Source: an uncultured Lachnospiraceae bacterium
GTDB lineage: Bacteria > Bacillota > Clostridia > Lachnospirales > Lachnospiraceae
Length of the DNA stretch: 42,550 nt
Assembly (NCBI GenBank): GCA_910585715.1
Contig: CAJUEX010000028.1
Span: forward strand, 1 to 42,550
Direction: 5' to 3'
Translations under genes and position numbers: made by a program
Part shown: one piece after another, positions 24,268 through 32,232 of the stretch
Layout: each line of letters begins with the position of its first letter
Numbering within the stretch: the stretch's first letter is position 1
The notes under the pieces: generated by a model
Told to the model about the DNA's origin: nothing
The model's database searches: none
What the model saw: the letters and a program-made list of their open reading frames with translations, nothing else

Positions 24268-25145
24268 AGATTATGAGTATGAAAAGGCTGACGAAAGTAT
24301 TTGAAAATGCAAAGGTGCTTACCTATGATAGTTACAGTAAAATCGTTTTTATGAGCGATTGTCATAGAGGCTGCGGCAATTGGGGAGATAATTTTCTCCC
24401 CAATCAGCATTTATTTTTTGGGGCGCTTACCTATTATTATCAAAACGGCTTTACCTATATAGAGCTGGGAGATGGCGACGAGCTTTGGGAAAACAGAAGC
24501 CTGAAACAGATTATTTCCATACACAGCAATGCATTCTGGCTTATGTCAAAGTTCTATGAGCAGGGAAAGCTGTATATGCTGTTTGGAAATCATGATAAAA
24601 AGAAAAAGGGGCAGAAATTCTGTAACTGCAATTGCAGCAGCTATTATTGTGAAAACTGCAGGGAGGACTGCAACCTTTTTCCGGATTTGCAGGTCTATGA
24701 AGGAATCGTGCTGGAGAACCGGGAAAACGGGCGAAGAATCTTTTTGACCCATGGACATCAGGGAGATTTGATTAACGATACTCTTTGGGGACTTGGCAGG
24801 TTTTTAGTCCGTTATTTGTGGAAGCCCTTGGAACTTTTAGGTTTTCGTGACCCCACCAGTGCGGCAAAAAATGAAAATAAGAAAAGGAAAGTGGAAAAAA
24901 GACTTATAAATTGGGTGCAAAGGGAAAATCAAATGCTTATTGCAGGGCATACCCACCGGCCTTACCTTCCTAAAGAGGGAGAACCGCCTTATTATAATGA
25001 CGGAAGCTGTGTCCATCCCCGCTGTATTACCGCACTGGAGCTGGAAAATAACAAGATTACTCTGGTAAAATGGACAATTCTTACAAAACGTGACCGTAGC
25101 ATGTATGTGGGAAGAGAGATTTTAGCGGGCCCCAGGAATATTTAA
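24264..25145 (+). CDS. Calcineurin-like metallophosphoesterase with Cys-rich insertion
   Basis: In this 293-residue protein the phosphoesterase metal motifs are all present: D32-x-H34 (SDCHRG), GDGDE (69-73), GNHD (108-111), THGH (162-165) and GHTH (228-231). A basic and cysteine-rich loop follows GNHD directly, with Cys at 120, 122, 124, 129, 132 and 136. This is not a standard part of the fold and looks like a metal-binding insertion. The substrate is unknown. In-frame ATGs occur at 24264 and 24276, and I kept the upstream one because translation is probably coupled to the DUF4474 gene. Confidence 0.88.
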   Translation: MKIMSMKRLTKVFENAKVLTYDSYSKIVFMSDCHRGCGNWGDNFLPNQHLFFGALTYYYQNGFTYIELGDGDELWENRSLKQIISIHSNAFWLMSKFYEQGKLYMLFGNHDKKKKGQKFCNCNCSSYYCENCREDCNLFPDLQVYEGIVLENRENGRRIFLTHGHQGDLINDTLWGLGRFLVRYLWKPLELLGFRDPTSAAKNENKKRKVEKRLINWVQRENQMLIAGHTHRPYLPKEGEPPYYNDGSCVHPRCITALELENNKITLVKWTILTKRDRSMYVGREILAGPRNI

Positions 25146-25147
25146 AT

Positions 25148-25176
25148 TTGACAAAAGTAAGAAAAAACGATATACT
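25148..25176 (+). promoter_or_regulatory. Consensus promoter of the SRP RNA gene
   Basis: TTGACA (25148-25153), a 17-bp spacer and TATACT (25171-25176). The predicted start near 25183 coincides with the first paired base of the RNA. Confidence 0.85.
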
Positions 25177-25183
25177 ATTTAAA

Positions 25184-25450
25184 CCGTGCAGCCGGGGCAG
25201 TAGCGGAGCCTTGTACCTACAATCCGCTCTAGTAGGGGTGATGTTTTACGGAGGGCTTTAGCTTGTATAGCTGCCCTTTATAAGTGGCGTTGAAGTTTGG
25301 GTCTTACGCAATGGGAATCCATGAACCGTGTCAGGTTGGGAACAAAGCAGCACTAAGTGGAACCTTCCATGTGCCGTGAGGGTGCCTGGGCGGAGCTAAC
25401 TGTAAAGGTAACGTGTATGGGTGTGGTTCGAAGTAAAATGCACGGTATTT
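25184..25450 (+). ncRNA. ffs: Signal recognition particle RNA, large bacterial type
   Basis: The segment around 25338-25395 carries the conserved S domain: GTGTCAGG, GGAACAAAGCAGCACTAAG, and the returning strand CCATGTGCCGTGAGGGTGCC. The 5' and 3' ends pair (CCGTGCA 25184-25190 with TGCACGG 25439-25445), and the length of about 267 nt fits the Alu-plus-S-domain form of Gram-positive bacteria. It pairs with Ffh to target nascent membrane proteins. The exact 3' end is uncertain. Confidence 0.88.
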
Positions 25451-25766
25451 TAATGGAAAAATAAATGTGGGATTATGCCGGATATAAGTATGCCAGTCAC
25501 CATACAGGCACCGGGCGGATATTTAGCAGAACATGTCCTTGTGCCTCATGTGCCTGCGCTGATAAGATGGCAGCAGCGTTAAGCTGGAAAGAACCTGGCT
25601 GAACTGTTATATTTTTTGAGACAAAATGGGGGAAGGATGAGAAAACCCTCGCTGCAAAATCATGGAAAGAACAGGAAATATAGCGAATTTTCTAAAAAAA
25701 CGTTTTCAATCCTTAGAAATTGTGATATGCTTTACAAGGTTGAGAATGAATTTTAGGAGGAACATC
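25451..25766. other. Unassigned segment between SRP RNA and transketolase
   Basis: There is no convincing ORF. The part at 25465-25625 is moderately GC-rich and has several possible stems: GTATG/CATAC near 25490, AGGCAC/GTGCCT, and GTTAAGCT/GGCTGAAC near 25580-25605 followed by TTATATTTTTT. It could be a 3' extension of the SRP transcript, a separate small RNA or a leader of the transketolase genes. AGGAGG at 25755-25760 belongs to the next gene. Confidence 0.4.
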
Positions 25767-26603
25767 ATGGATAATTTAGAGCTTCAAAAAGTGGCAAATG
25801 AAGTTCGCAAAGGTATTGTGGCGTCTGTACATAGCGCTAAGGCCGGACATCCCGGCGGCTCGCTTTCGGCGGCGGATATCTTTACTTATCTTTATTTTGA
25901 AGAAATGAACATAGATCCTGCAAATCCGGATATGGAGGAAAGGGATCGTTTTGTGCTGTCCAAGGGACATACGGCGCCGGGTTTATATGCCGCTCTGGCA
26001 CATAAAGGCTTTTTTCCGGTAGAAGATTTGATAACCCTTCGTAAGCTTGGCTCCTACCTTCAGGGACATCCGTGCATGCAGCATACTCCGGGAGTGGACA
26101 TGTCCAGCGGTTCTTTGGGACAAGGTGTTTCCGCTGCTGTTGGCATGGCGCTTGCAGGCAAAATGGATGAAAAGGACTTTCGCGTTTATACCCTGCTTGG
26201 AGACGGCGAGATTCAGGAAGGGCAAGTATGGGAAGCCGCCATGTTTGCAGGACACAAGAATCTGGATAATTTAGTTGTAATCGTAGACAATAACGGTCTG
26301 CAGATAGATGGCGACATAGCAGAAGTCTGCTCACCTTATCCCATTGATAAAAAATTTGAAGCATTTAATTTCCATGTAATCAATATAGACGGGCATGATT
26401 TTGACGCAATGCGCGCCGCCTTTTTGGAGGCACGGCAGACAAAAGGCATGCCGACAGCCATTATTGCAAAAACAATCAAAGGAAAAGGAGTTTCCTTTAT
26501 GGAAAATCAAGCCTCTTGGCATGGAGTGGCTCCCAACGACGAGCAGTTTGCCCAGGCCATGTCTGAGTTAGAGAAAGCAGGTGAAGCATTATGTCAGAAG
26601 TAA
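25767..26603 (+). CDS. Transketolase, N-terminal subunit
   Basis: The ATG at 25767 follows TAGGAGG at 25754-25760, giving 278 residues. An upstream ATG has no ribosome site. This is the thiamine-diphosphate-binding half of a split transketolase, with HPGGSLSAADIF near the start, SKGHTAPGLYAAL, MSSGSLGQGVSAAVGMA and the ThDP/Mg motif GDGEIQEGQVWEAAMFAGHKNLDN...VDNNG. With the C-terminal subunit it transfers two-carbon units in the non-oxidative pentose phosphate pathway. The C-subunit gene overlaps by 13 nt, which ensures equal production. Confidence 0.95.
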   Translation: MDNLELQKVANEVRKGIVASVHSAKAGHPGGSLSAADIFTYLYFEEMNIDPANPDMEERDRFVLSKGHTAPGLYAALAHKGFFPVEDLITLRKLGSYLQGHPCMQHTPGVDMSSGSLGQGVSAAVGMALAGKMDEKDFRVYTLLGDGEIQEGQVWEAAMFAGHKNLDNLVVIVDNNGLQIDGDIAEVCSPYPIDKKFEAFNFHVINIDGHDFDAMRAAFLEARQTKGMPTAIIAKTIKGKGVSFMENQASWHGVAPNDEQFAQAMSELEKAGEALCQK

Positions 26604-27532
26604 AAAAGGCAGCCACGAGAGAAGGCTATGGAAAAGCCCTCGTGGAGCTTGGCGCCCAGTATCCCAATCTGGTAGTATTGGATGCAGACCTTGCTGCCGC
26701 TACCAAAACAAGCATGTTCCAACAGGCATATCCTGACAGGCATATAGACTGCGGCATTGCGGAAAGCAATATGGTAGGCATTGCAGCAGGACTGGCAACG
26801 GCAGGAAAGATTCCTTTTGTAAGCAGCTTTGCCATGTTTGCAGCAGGCAGAGCCTTTGAACAGGTGAGAAATTCCGTGGGATATCCCCGCTTAAATGTAA
26901 AAATTGGCGCAAGCCATGCCGGAATCACAGTAGGCGAAGACGGCGCTTCCCACCAGTGCAATGAAGATATTGCGTTGATGCGCGCCATTCCGGATATGGT
27001 AGTGGTGTGCCCCTCCGATGCGTTGGAAGCAGCAGAAGCCACCAAAGCGGCAGTGGCATATGACGGTCCCATGTATCTGCGCTTTGGACGTTCTCCTGTC
27101 CCCATTATCAATGACAGACCGGATTATAAATTTGAACTTGGCAAAGGTGTAGTTTTAAAGGAAGGCGGCGACCTTACTATTGTTGCCACCGGCATTTGCG
27201 TGGAGAGCGCCCTGTCAGCAGCCGAACAGCTGAAAGCAGATGGCATAAATGCAAAGGTCATCAACATACATACAATCAAGCCTTTGGATGAAGACCTGAT
27301 TATAGCGGCAGCAAAAGAAACCGGAAGAGTCGTTACCGTAGAAGAGCATTCCGTAATCGGAGGCCTTGGCAGCGCGGTATGCGACGTGCTTTCCGAAAAA
27401 GCTCCCACCAGAGTATTGAAAATTGGCATCAACGACGTATTCGGCGAATCTGGCTCTGCCCAGATACTGGTGGAAAAGTACGGGCTTGACGGGAAGGGTG
27501 TTTATGCAAGGATTAAAGAATTTTTAAACTAA
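26591..27532 (+). CDS. Transketolase, C-terminal subunit
   Basis: This 313-residue subunit comprises the pyrimidine-binding domain (1-165) and the C-terminal transketolase domain. The first part shows LDADLAAATKTSMF, DCGIAESNMVGIAAGLATAGKIPFVSSFAMF (with the conserved Glu that activates ThDP) and GASHAGITVGEDGASHQ. The second part shows EEHSVIGGLGSAVCDVL and GINDVFGESG. It pairs with the subunit encoded directly upstream. Split transketolases are common in Clostridia. A terminator follows at 27559. Confidence 0.95.
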   Translation: MSEVKKAATREGYGKALVELGAQYPNLVVLDADLAAATKTSMFQQAYPDRHIDCGIAESNMVGIAAGLATAGKIPFVSSFAMFAAGRAFEQVRNSVGYPRLNVKIGASHAGITVGEDGASHQCNEDIALMRAIPDMVVVCPSDALEAAEATKAAVAYDGPMYLRFGRSPVPIINDRPDYKFELGKGVVLKEGGDLTIVATGICVESALSAAEQLKADGINAKVINIHTIKPLDEDLIIAAAKETGRVVTVEEHSVIGGLGSAVCDVLSEKAPTRVLKIGINDVFGESGSAQILVEKYGLDGKGVYARIKEFLN

Positions 27533-27558
27533 CGGAAAAAAATATATACATATGATAA

Positions 27559-27596
27559 AGTGCCTCAAAACAGTGTTTGGATTGAGGCGCTTTTTT
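27559..27596 (+). terminator. Terminator of the transketolase operon
   Basis: AGTGCCTCAA (27559-27568) pairs with TTGAGGCGCT (27582-27591), with one G-U pair, ahead of a run of six T. Confidence 0.85.
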
Positions 27597-27649
27597 GTAA
27601 AATATGAGATGATCCACAAAAGGCTGTACATAAGAGGTGAGATAAGAAA

Positions 27650-28258
27650 ATGCTGGAAATAATTTTATCATCAGTAGTAATTGTAGCAATTATTCAAATG
27701 ATTGTTCAGAACAAAAATAACAAGCTGCAGTACATTACGAACGAAAGGAGCGTTTGGAGAAGAGATATTATTGAGATTGCTCAGGCAATAGAAAAAGAGA
27801 AGAAGCCAAAGAAAATAAAAGAATTATTGAATCGTTTGAAATTGCGACTAAATTATTATGGGAAGTGTTATAATAAATATCCCAATTCTTTAAACTTGGA
27901 TTTTTCTAGAGACCAACATATTTGGAAGATAATAGACAGAATAGAAAAAGGTGAAGGTGATTTAGAGAATAATAAAATAAGGCTTTTGGATTGTTTAGGA
28001 TTGCTGTTTAAATATGATTGGGAAAGAACAAAGAAAGAAACGGCGATAAATTTTGGAATAAGCATTTCGGCGATTGTATATTTTGGGGGCATTTCTGCAA
28101 GTGTTTTAGATTTATATCTGGTTTTGAAAAAGGATGATATGATTTCTGTTTATATGATTATAGCATTTATCGTAATGCTTTATATTTTCGCCTATTATGC
28201 TTTTTATTGCCCTATCTTTTTGATAAATACAGTTATTTTAAATCGAATAAGCCATTAA
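27650..28258 (+). CDS. Membrane protein of unknown function, AT-rich
   Basis: This 202-residue protein is not recognised. A hydrophobic N-terminal helix (1-18) is followed by a basic helical cytoplasmic region (about 25-135) and two or three membrane segments (about 138-195). The base composition is more AT-rich than the flanking transketolase and pantothenate genes, consistent with acquired DNA. The start follows GAGGTGAGATAAG at 27634-27646. The next ORF overlaps its end in another frame and may be a partner or the other half of a frameshifted gene. Confidence 0.55.
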   Translation: MLEIILSSVVIVAIIQMIVQNKNNKLQYITNERSVWRRDIIEIAQAIEKEKKPKKIKELLNRLKLRLNYYGKCYNKYPNSLNLDFSRDQHIWKIIDRIEKGEGDLENNKIRLLDCLGLLFKYDWERTKKETAINFGISISAIVYFGGISASVLDLYLVLKKDDMISVYMIIAFIVMLYIFAYYAFYCPIFLINTVILNRISH

Positions 28259-28797
28259 AGGAAACATGCATTTATTGGGTTGCGGGTGCTATATGTTGGG
28301 AGGTAACTGAGATAATCTCCTTTATTTTAATCTTATTGCATGGTGAAATAAATTTTGTGTGTATAGGAATTAGTGTTTTTTTAATAGGAATTTTCATGAC
28401 AATATGTAATGTGACGAAGCAATTGGCTGAAAGTCAAAGATATAGCGATAAAATTATAGAATGTCTAAAAAATAAGAAAGTGAAAATATTCTACCATAAA
28501 GATGAATATAAGGTGCTTTGGGCAAGAATAAATTTAGAAAAATGGAATTTAAATTCAAAGTTTTACAATATAAAGGATATAAATGAGGAGTTAGATACTA
28601 TAATAGATAGATTGAAAGAAAAAGAAATAAAAATATTAAAAATACGATACCGTATTGGTTATAAAATAAAAAAATCTAAAAGCATGAAAGAATATATTAA
28701 AAAGCATCCCCAAAGTGCAAATATAATTCTTGAATATGAGGGAAAATACGCAGTTGGATGTAGTAAGAAAAAAATAGATAAATTAATAATTAGATGA
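28207..28797 (+). CDS. Unrecognised membrane protein, start uncertain
   Basis: This frame of up to 196 residues opens at a TTG (28207) without a ribosome site and overlaps the previous gene by 52 nt. The first in-frame ATG comes only after the membrane segments. Two hydrophobic segments (about 22-46 and 48-66) precede a Lys/Ile-rich soluble tail of about 120 residues. Either it is translated by coupling with the upstream gene or a frameshift split one longer gene. It has the same AT-rich composition as its neighbour. No function can be assigned. Confidence 0.4.
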   Translation: MPYLFDKYSYFKSNKPLKETCIYWVAGAICWEVTEIISFILILLHGEINFVCIGISVFLIGIFMTICNVTKQLAESQRYSDKIIECLKNKKVKIFYHKDEYKVLWARINLEKWNLNSKFYNIKDINEELDTIIDRLKEKEIKILKIRYRIGYKIKKSKSMKEYIKKHPQSANIILEYEGKYAVGCSKKKIDKLIIR

Positions 28798-28818
28798 GAT
28801 AAAAAAGGAGGACACAAA

Positions 28819-29187
28819 ATGAATTTCAAAATGATACATGAAAACTACAACGTACTGAACTTAGAAAAATCCCTGACCTTCTACGAAAAAGCATTAGGTC
28901 TCAAAGAGAAACACCGAATTACAGCTCCCGACGGCTCTTTTCAAATCGTCTACATAGCAAACGAACAATCCGATTTTGAACTGGAACTAACCTGGCTGCG
29001 AGACAGAACCGAGCCATATAACCTGGGTGAATGCGAATTTCATCTTGCTTTCCGGACGGACGATTTTGAAGCAGCCCACTCCCTCCATGAAGAAATGGGC
29101 TGCATATGCTTTGAAAACAAAGATATGGGAATTTACTTTATCACTGACCCCGACGGCTACTGGCTGGAAATCGTCCCTTCGAAATAA
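28819..29187 (+). CDS. VOC-family protein (glyoxalase I / lactoylglutathione lyase-like)
   Basis: The 122-residue protein has two beta-alpha-beta-beta-beta VOC units. His7 (MIHENYNV), Glu53 (DFELELTW) and Glu117 (GYWLEIVP) are at the positions used for metal binding, and the second unit includes FHLAFRTDD. The closing TDPDGYWLEIVPSK is typical of glyoxalase I-like proteins. It would isomerise a hemithioacetal such as the methylglyoxal adduct, although VOC proteins vary in substrate. AAAGGAGG precedes the ATG. Confidence 0.85.
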   Translation: MNFKMIHENYNVLNLEKSLTFYEKALGLKEKHRITAPDGSFQIVYIANEQSDFELELTWLRDRTEPYNLGECEFHLAFRTDDFEAAHSLHEEMGCICFENKDMGIYFITDPDGYWLEIVPSK

Positions 29188-29221
29188 CTCTCCAGAAGCC
29201 GGATTCCCAAGGAATCTACGA

Positions 29222-29250
29222 TTGAAAAAGAGGCATAGTCGTGATATGAT
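29222..29250 (+). promoter_or_regulatory. Promoter of the Rpn-type nuclease gene
   Basis: TTGAAA (29222-29227), a 17-bp spacer and TATGAT (29245-29250). Transcription would begin near 29257. This rules out the ATG at 29246 and supports the start at 29276. Confidence 0.65.
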
Positions 29251-29275
29251 ATTTAGTGAAAAGGCAGGTGCTTTG

Positions 29276-30088
29276 ATGGATACAAAGGATCAGATGGACT
29301 TAAAAAGAAAAGAGACTTTAGAAGCAATAAGAAAATTATGTCTTTTGGATGACAATCTGATGACACTGGTGTTTGATAGAAATATAGAAGCTACAGAACT
29401 GTTACTGAATATTATTCTTCAGCGCAAGGATTTAAGGGTGTTAGAAGTGGTGGCTCAGAGAGAGTATAAAAACCCAATGCATGGTGGGCGTTCTATTACG
29501 ATAGATATTTATGCAGTAGATGGGAATGATAAAGTTTACGATATTGAGGTTCAGCGTGCAGCAGAAGGGGCGGATGTCCACAGAGCCAGGTTTCACAGCA
29601 GTATGATTGATACAAAAATGCTGAAAGCAGGACAAAAATTTAAGGAAATCCATGATTCCTATGTGATATTTATAACTGCAAATGATGTGATAGGAGCAGG
29701 GTGTTCTTTGTATCATGTCAATAGAACGATTAAAGAGACTGGCGCATACTTTAATGATGGTTCACACATTATATATGTGAATGGCAGCTATAAAGATGAC
29801 AATGATCCGGTTGGAAAATTGATGCATGACTTTAGATGTTTAAATTCTGGCGATATGTTTTATCCGATATTGGCAAAGCAGGTGAAATATTTTAAGGAGA
29901 CGGAAGGAGGTCAGGAAATTATGTGTCAGATATTTGAAGATTTAGCGGAAAAAAGGATTACGGAGGAGAAAAAAGCTTTTGCTCGCCGTTTGATTGCAAG
30001 AGGAAAGCAGACGCTTGAAGAAATTGCAGAGGATACAGACTTACCGCTTGAAGAGGTCAAGGAACTGGCTGGATTGCAATTAGTATAG
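29276..30088 (+). CDS. Rpn/PD-(D/E)XK nuclease family putative transposase
   Basis: The ATG at 29276 with AGGTG 5 nt upstream gives 270 residues. The protein belongs to the recombination-promoting nuclease/transposase group with a PD-(D/E)XK core. FDRNIEATELLLNIIL precedes the core, where Asp77 in ITIDIYAVD and Glu91-x-Gln93 in YDIEVQR form the catalytic D...ExQ version. HRARFHSSMID and YVIFITANDVIG follow. The C-terminus is a helical tail with a helix-turn-helix-like TLEEIAEDTDLPLEEVKELAG. There are no terminal inverted repeats around it, so there is no evidence that it moves autonomously. Confidence 0.85.
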   Translation: MDTKDQMDLKRKETLEAIRKLCLLDDNLMTLVFDRNIEATELLLNIILQRKDLRVLEVVAQREYKNPMHGGRSITIDIYAVDGNDKVYDIEVQRAAEGADVHRARFHSSMIDTKMLKAGQKFKEIHDSYVIFITANDVIGAGCSLYHVNRTIKETGAYFNDGSHIIYVNGSYKDDNDPVGKLMHDFRCLNSGDMFYPILAKQVKYFKETEGGQEIMCQIFEDLAEKRITEEKKAFARRLIARGKQTLEEIAEDTDLPLEEVKELAGLQLV

Positions 30089-30249
30089 GGTTTTCCGGTC
30101 TCATTCAGCCCAACTGGCCATGAGATTAGTTTAAATGATTTGCAAGCCATGTGTTTTTTAGTAGATTTTGTAGACAAAAAGAGAAGAAAAATTTGAAATA
30201 TTGGGGAAAAGATTGTCATGTGATATAAGTTCGAGTAACGTGTATTTGG

Positions 30250-30288
30250 ACTGAAAAGTGCGTAAAACAGTGCTTTTCAGTTCTTTTT
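30250..30288 (+). terminator. Terminator ahead of the pantothenate operon
   Basis: ACTGAAAAG (30250-30258) pairs with CTTTTCAGT (30273-30281), followed by TCTTTTTT. Confidence 0.8.
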
Positions 30289-30348
30289 TGCTTTGTGAGA
30301 TTGAAATTTGAACACTTTCTGTAAATGTATCAAATTTAAAAATTCCAA

Positions 30349-30377
30349 TTGCAACTTTCCCAACCCTATGTTATAGT
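30349..30377 (+). promoter_or_regulatory. Promoter of the panG-panB-panC-panD-coaBC operon
   Basis: TTGCAA (30349-30354), a 17-bp spacer and TATAGT (30372-30377), about 70 bp before the first start codon. Confidence 0.65.
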
Positions 30378-30448
30378 CTCCTTGAGTGGTATTCGGAAGA
30401 AACTGCATCAATGAGAGTGTGCTGCACCCCAAACATGGAGGTGATAGC

Positions 30449-31288
30449 ATGAAAATAGGAATTATAGGCGCCGGTAAGGTAGGTGTTACCCTGGGCAAAT
30501 ACCTGAAGGAACACCATATCCCCATAACAGGCTTTTACAGCCAAACCAGACAGAGCATAGAAGGAGCCTGCCGGTTTACCGGAACAAAAGAATTTTACAC
30601 ATTAAAGGAATTGGTTTGTGCAAACGATACCCTTTTCATAACGACCCCTGACGGAGTCATCGGTCACATATGGGATGAAATTGCAGCATATCCAATTGCG
30701 GACAAAACAATATGTCATTTTAGCGGCTCATTGTCATGCGATGTTTTTTCTGACAGAAAGGAAACAGGTGCTTTTGCCTGCTCCATTCATCCGATTTATC
30801 CATTCGATAATAAATTTTCAGCTTACTTACAATTTCATAAGGCTGTGCTCACCATAGAAGGGGACAAAGATGCGGTGAATACCATAGCGCCTCTTTTTAA
30901 ACAGCTGGGACACAAGGTATTTGAAATGGAAGGAACCAATAAAAGAAAATACCATGCCGCAGCGAGCATGGCAAGCAACCATATGCTGGCATTGCTGGAA
31001 ATTTCCGTGAGACTATTAAAACAGTGCGGTTTTTCCGAAAAAGATTCCTGTGAAATTTTAGGACCGTTAGTCTTAAGCAACTTAGAAAATGCCCTCCGGA
31101 AGGGAACAAAAGAAGCCCTTACAGGTCCTATAGAAAGAAATGATGTTTCCACAGTTTCCGGGCATTTGGAGGAATTGTCCGAAAAAGACAGAGAAGTCTA
31201 CAAAAGTCTTGGAAGAATTTTAATAGAGCTTGCAGAAGAAAAACATCCGGACAGAGATTATGGAGAATTAGAAAATAGATTCAAATAA
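30449..31288 (+). CDS. panG: Rossmann/DUF2520 oxidoreductase, probable PanG-type ketopantoate reductase
   Basis: The ATG at 30449 with TGGAGGTGA upstream gives 279 residues. The NAD(P)-binding MKIGIIGAGKVGVTLGKYLKEH is followed by TTPDGVIGHIWDEIA and then the DUF2520 helical domain (about 135-275), with HPIYPF and RKYHAAASMASNHMLALLE. DUF2520 proteins are frequently fused to or beside panB. The PanG family was shown to reduce ketopantoate in organisms lacking PanE. Its place as first gene of panB-panC-panD, with no panE here, supports that role. The specific reaction is inferred, not proven. Confidence 0.7.
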   Translation: MKIGIIGAGKVGVTLGKYLKEHHIPITGFYSQTRQSIEGACRFTGTKEFYTLKELVCANDTLFITTPDGVIGHIWDEIAAYPIADKTICHFSGSLSCDVFSDRKETGAFACSIHPIYPFDNKFSAYLQFHKAVLTIEGDKDAVNTIAPLFKQLGHKVFEMEGTNKRKYHAAASMASNHMLALLEISVRLLKQCGFSEKDSCEILGPLVLSNLENALRKGTKEALTGPIERNDVSTVSGHLEELSEKDREVYKSLGRILIELAEEKHPDRDYGELENRFK

Positions 31289-31300
31289 AGGAGTGAAATT

Positions 31301-32128
31301 ATGAAAACAACAGTGAATACATTTAAAAAGGCAAAGGAAAACGGAGAAAAACTCACGATGCTGACCGCATATGACTATTCCACTGCAAAGCTTGTGGAAG
31401 AAGCAGGCGTGGAATCCATACTGGTAGGGGACTCTCTGGGCATGGTATGCCTTGGCTATGAAGACACCCTTTCCGTCACTATGGAAGACATGATACACCA
31501 TACAAAAGCAGTGGCAAGAGGCGCAAAAGAAACACTGGTCATAGCGGATATGCCTTTTATGTCCTACCAGACCTCAGTTTATGATGCAGTTGTCAATGCG
31601 GGACGTTTGATAAAGGAAGGACACGCCAATGCTGTAAAGCTGGAGGGCGGCATGGAGGTCTGTGAACAGATTCGCGCTATCGTCAATGCTTCCATTCCCG
31701 TTTGCGCCCACCTTGGACTGACTCCTCAGTCCATCAATGCCTTTGGGGGATTTTCCGTTCAGGGCAAGCAGGAGGCAGCAGCAAAAAAACTGTTGGAAGA
31801 GGCAAGGGCAGTTCAGGAAGCAGGAGCATTTGCAGTGGTGTTAGAATGCATTCCGGAAAAGCTTGCCACATTCATTACGGAAAATATACAGATTCCTACA
31901 ATCGGAATCGGAGCAGGAGCAGGCTGCGACGGGCAGGTGCTTGTATATCAGGATATGCTTGGACTGTACTCGGATTTTGTGCCAAAGTTCGTAAAACAAT
32001 TCCGCACGCTGGGAGAGGAAATGAAGGGCGGCTTCCGGGATTATGTAAAAGAGGTAAAGGAAGGAACCTTCCCGGCAAAAGAGCACACATTTAAAATAGA
32101 TGAATCTGTTATAGAAAAATTATATTAA
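31301..32128 (+). CDS. panB: 3-methyl-2-oxobutanoate hydroxymethyltransferase
   Basis: The 275-residue protein converts alpha-ketoisovalerate and methylene-tetrahydrofolate to ketopantoate, the first committed step of pantothenate synthesis. Metal-binding Asp44 (VGDSLGMV) and Asp83 (ADMPFMSY) are present, as are KLEGG, AHLGLTPQS and VLECIP with the catalytic Glu. The terminal GIGAGAGCDGQVLVYQD is diagnostic. AAAGGAG precedes the start, 12 nt after the panG-like gene, so both are cotranscribed. Confidence 0.97.
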   Translation: MKTTVNTFKKAKENGEKLTMLTAYDYSTAKLVEEAGVESILVGDSLGMVCLGYEDTLSVTMEDMIHHTKAVARGAKETLVIADMPFMSYQTSVYDAVVNAGRLIKEGHANAVKLEGGMEVCEQIRAIVNASIPVCAHLGLTPQSINAFGGFSVQGKQEAAAKKLLEEARAVQEAGAFAVVLECIPEKLATFITENIQIPTIGIGAGAGCDGQVLVYQDMLGLYSDFVPKFVKQFRTLGEEMKGGFRDYVKEVKEGTFPAKEHTFKIDESVIEKLY

Positions 32129-32232
32129 GGAATCAATTAAGAAACATTAACAAGACAACAAAAATAATAGCAAAAAAAAGAAATTAACAGGATAGCGGTA
32201 TATAACATATGAAACAAGCCGGAGGAAACAGT

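Larger units (their letters stand above)
30089..30448. other. Gene-free stretch with terminator and pan operon promoter
   Basis: Apart from the terminator at 30250-30288 and the promoter at 30349-30377 I see no gene. The 65-nt leader between the promoter and the panG-like start contains no structure that I can assign to a known riboswitch. Confidence 0.5.

Noticed and set aside
29276..30088. Rpn-type gene as an autonomous insertion sequence
   Set aside because: No terminal inverted repeats or target duplications are visible around it. This protein family is often domesticated or moves in ways not evident from one copy.
30378..30448. Possible pan-motif or riboswitch in the pantothenate operon leader
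   Set aside because: The leader is only about 65 nt and I could not match it to a known consensus fold with confidence.
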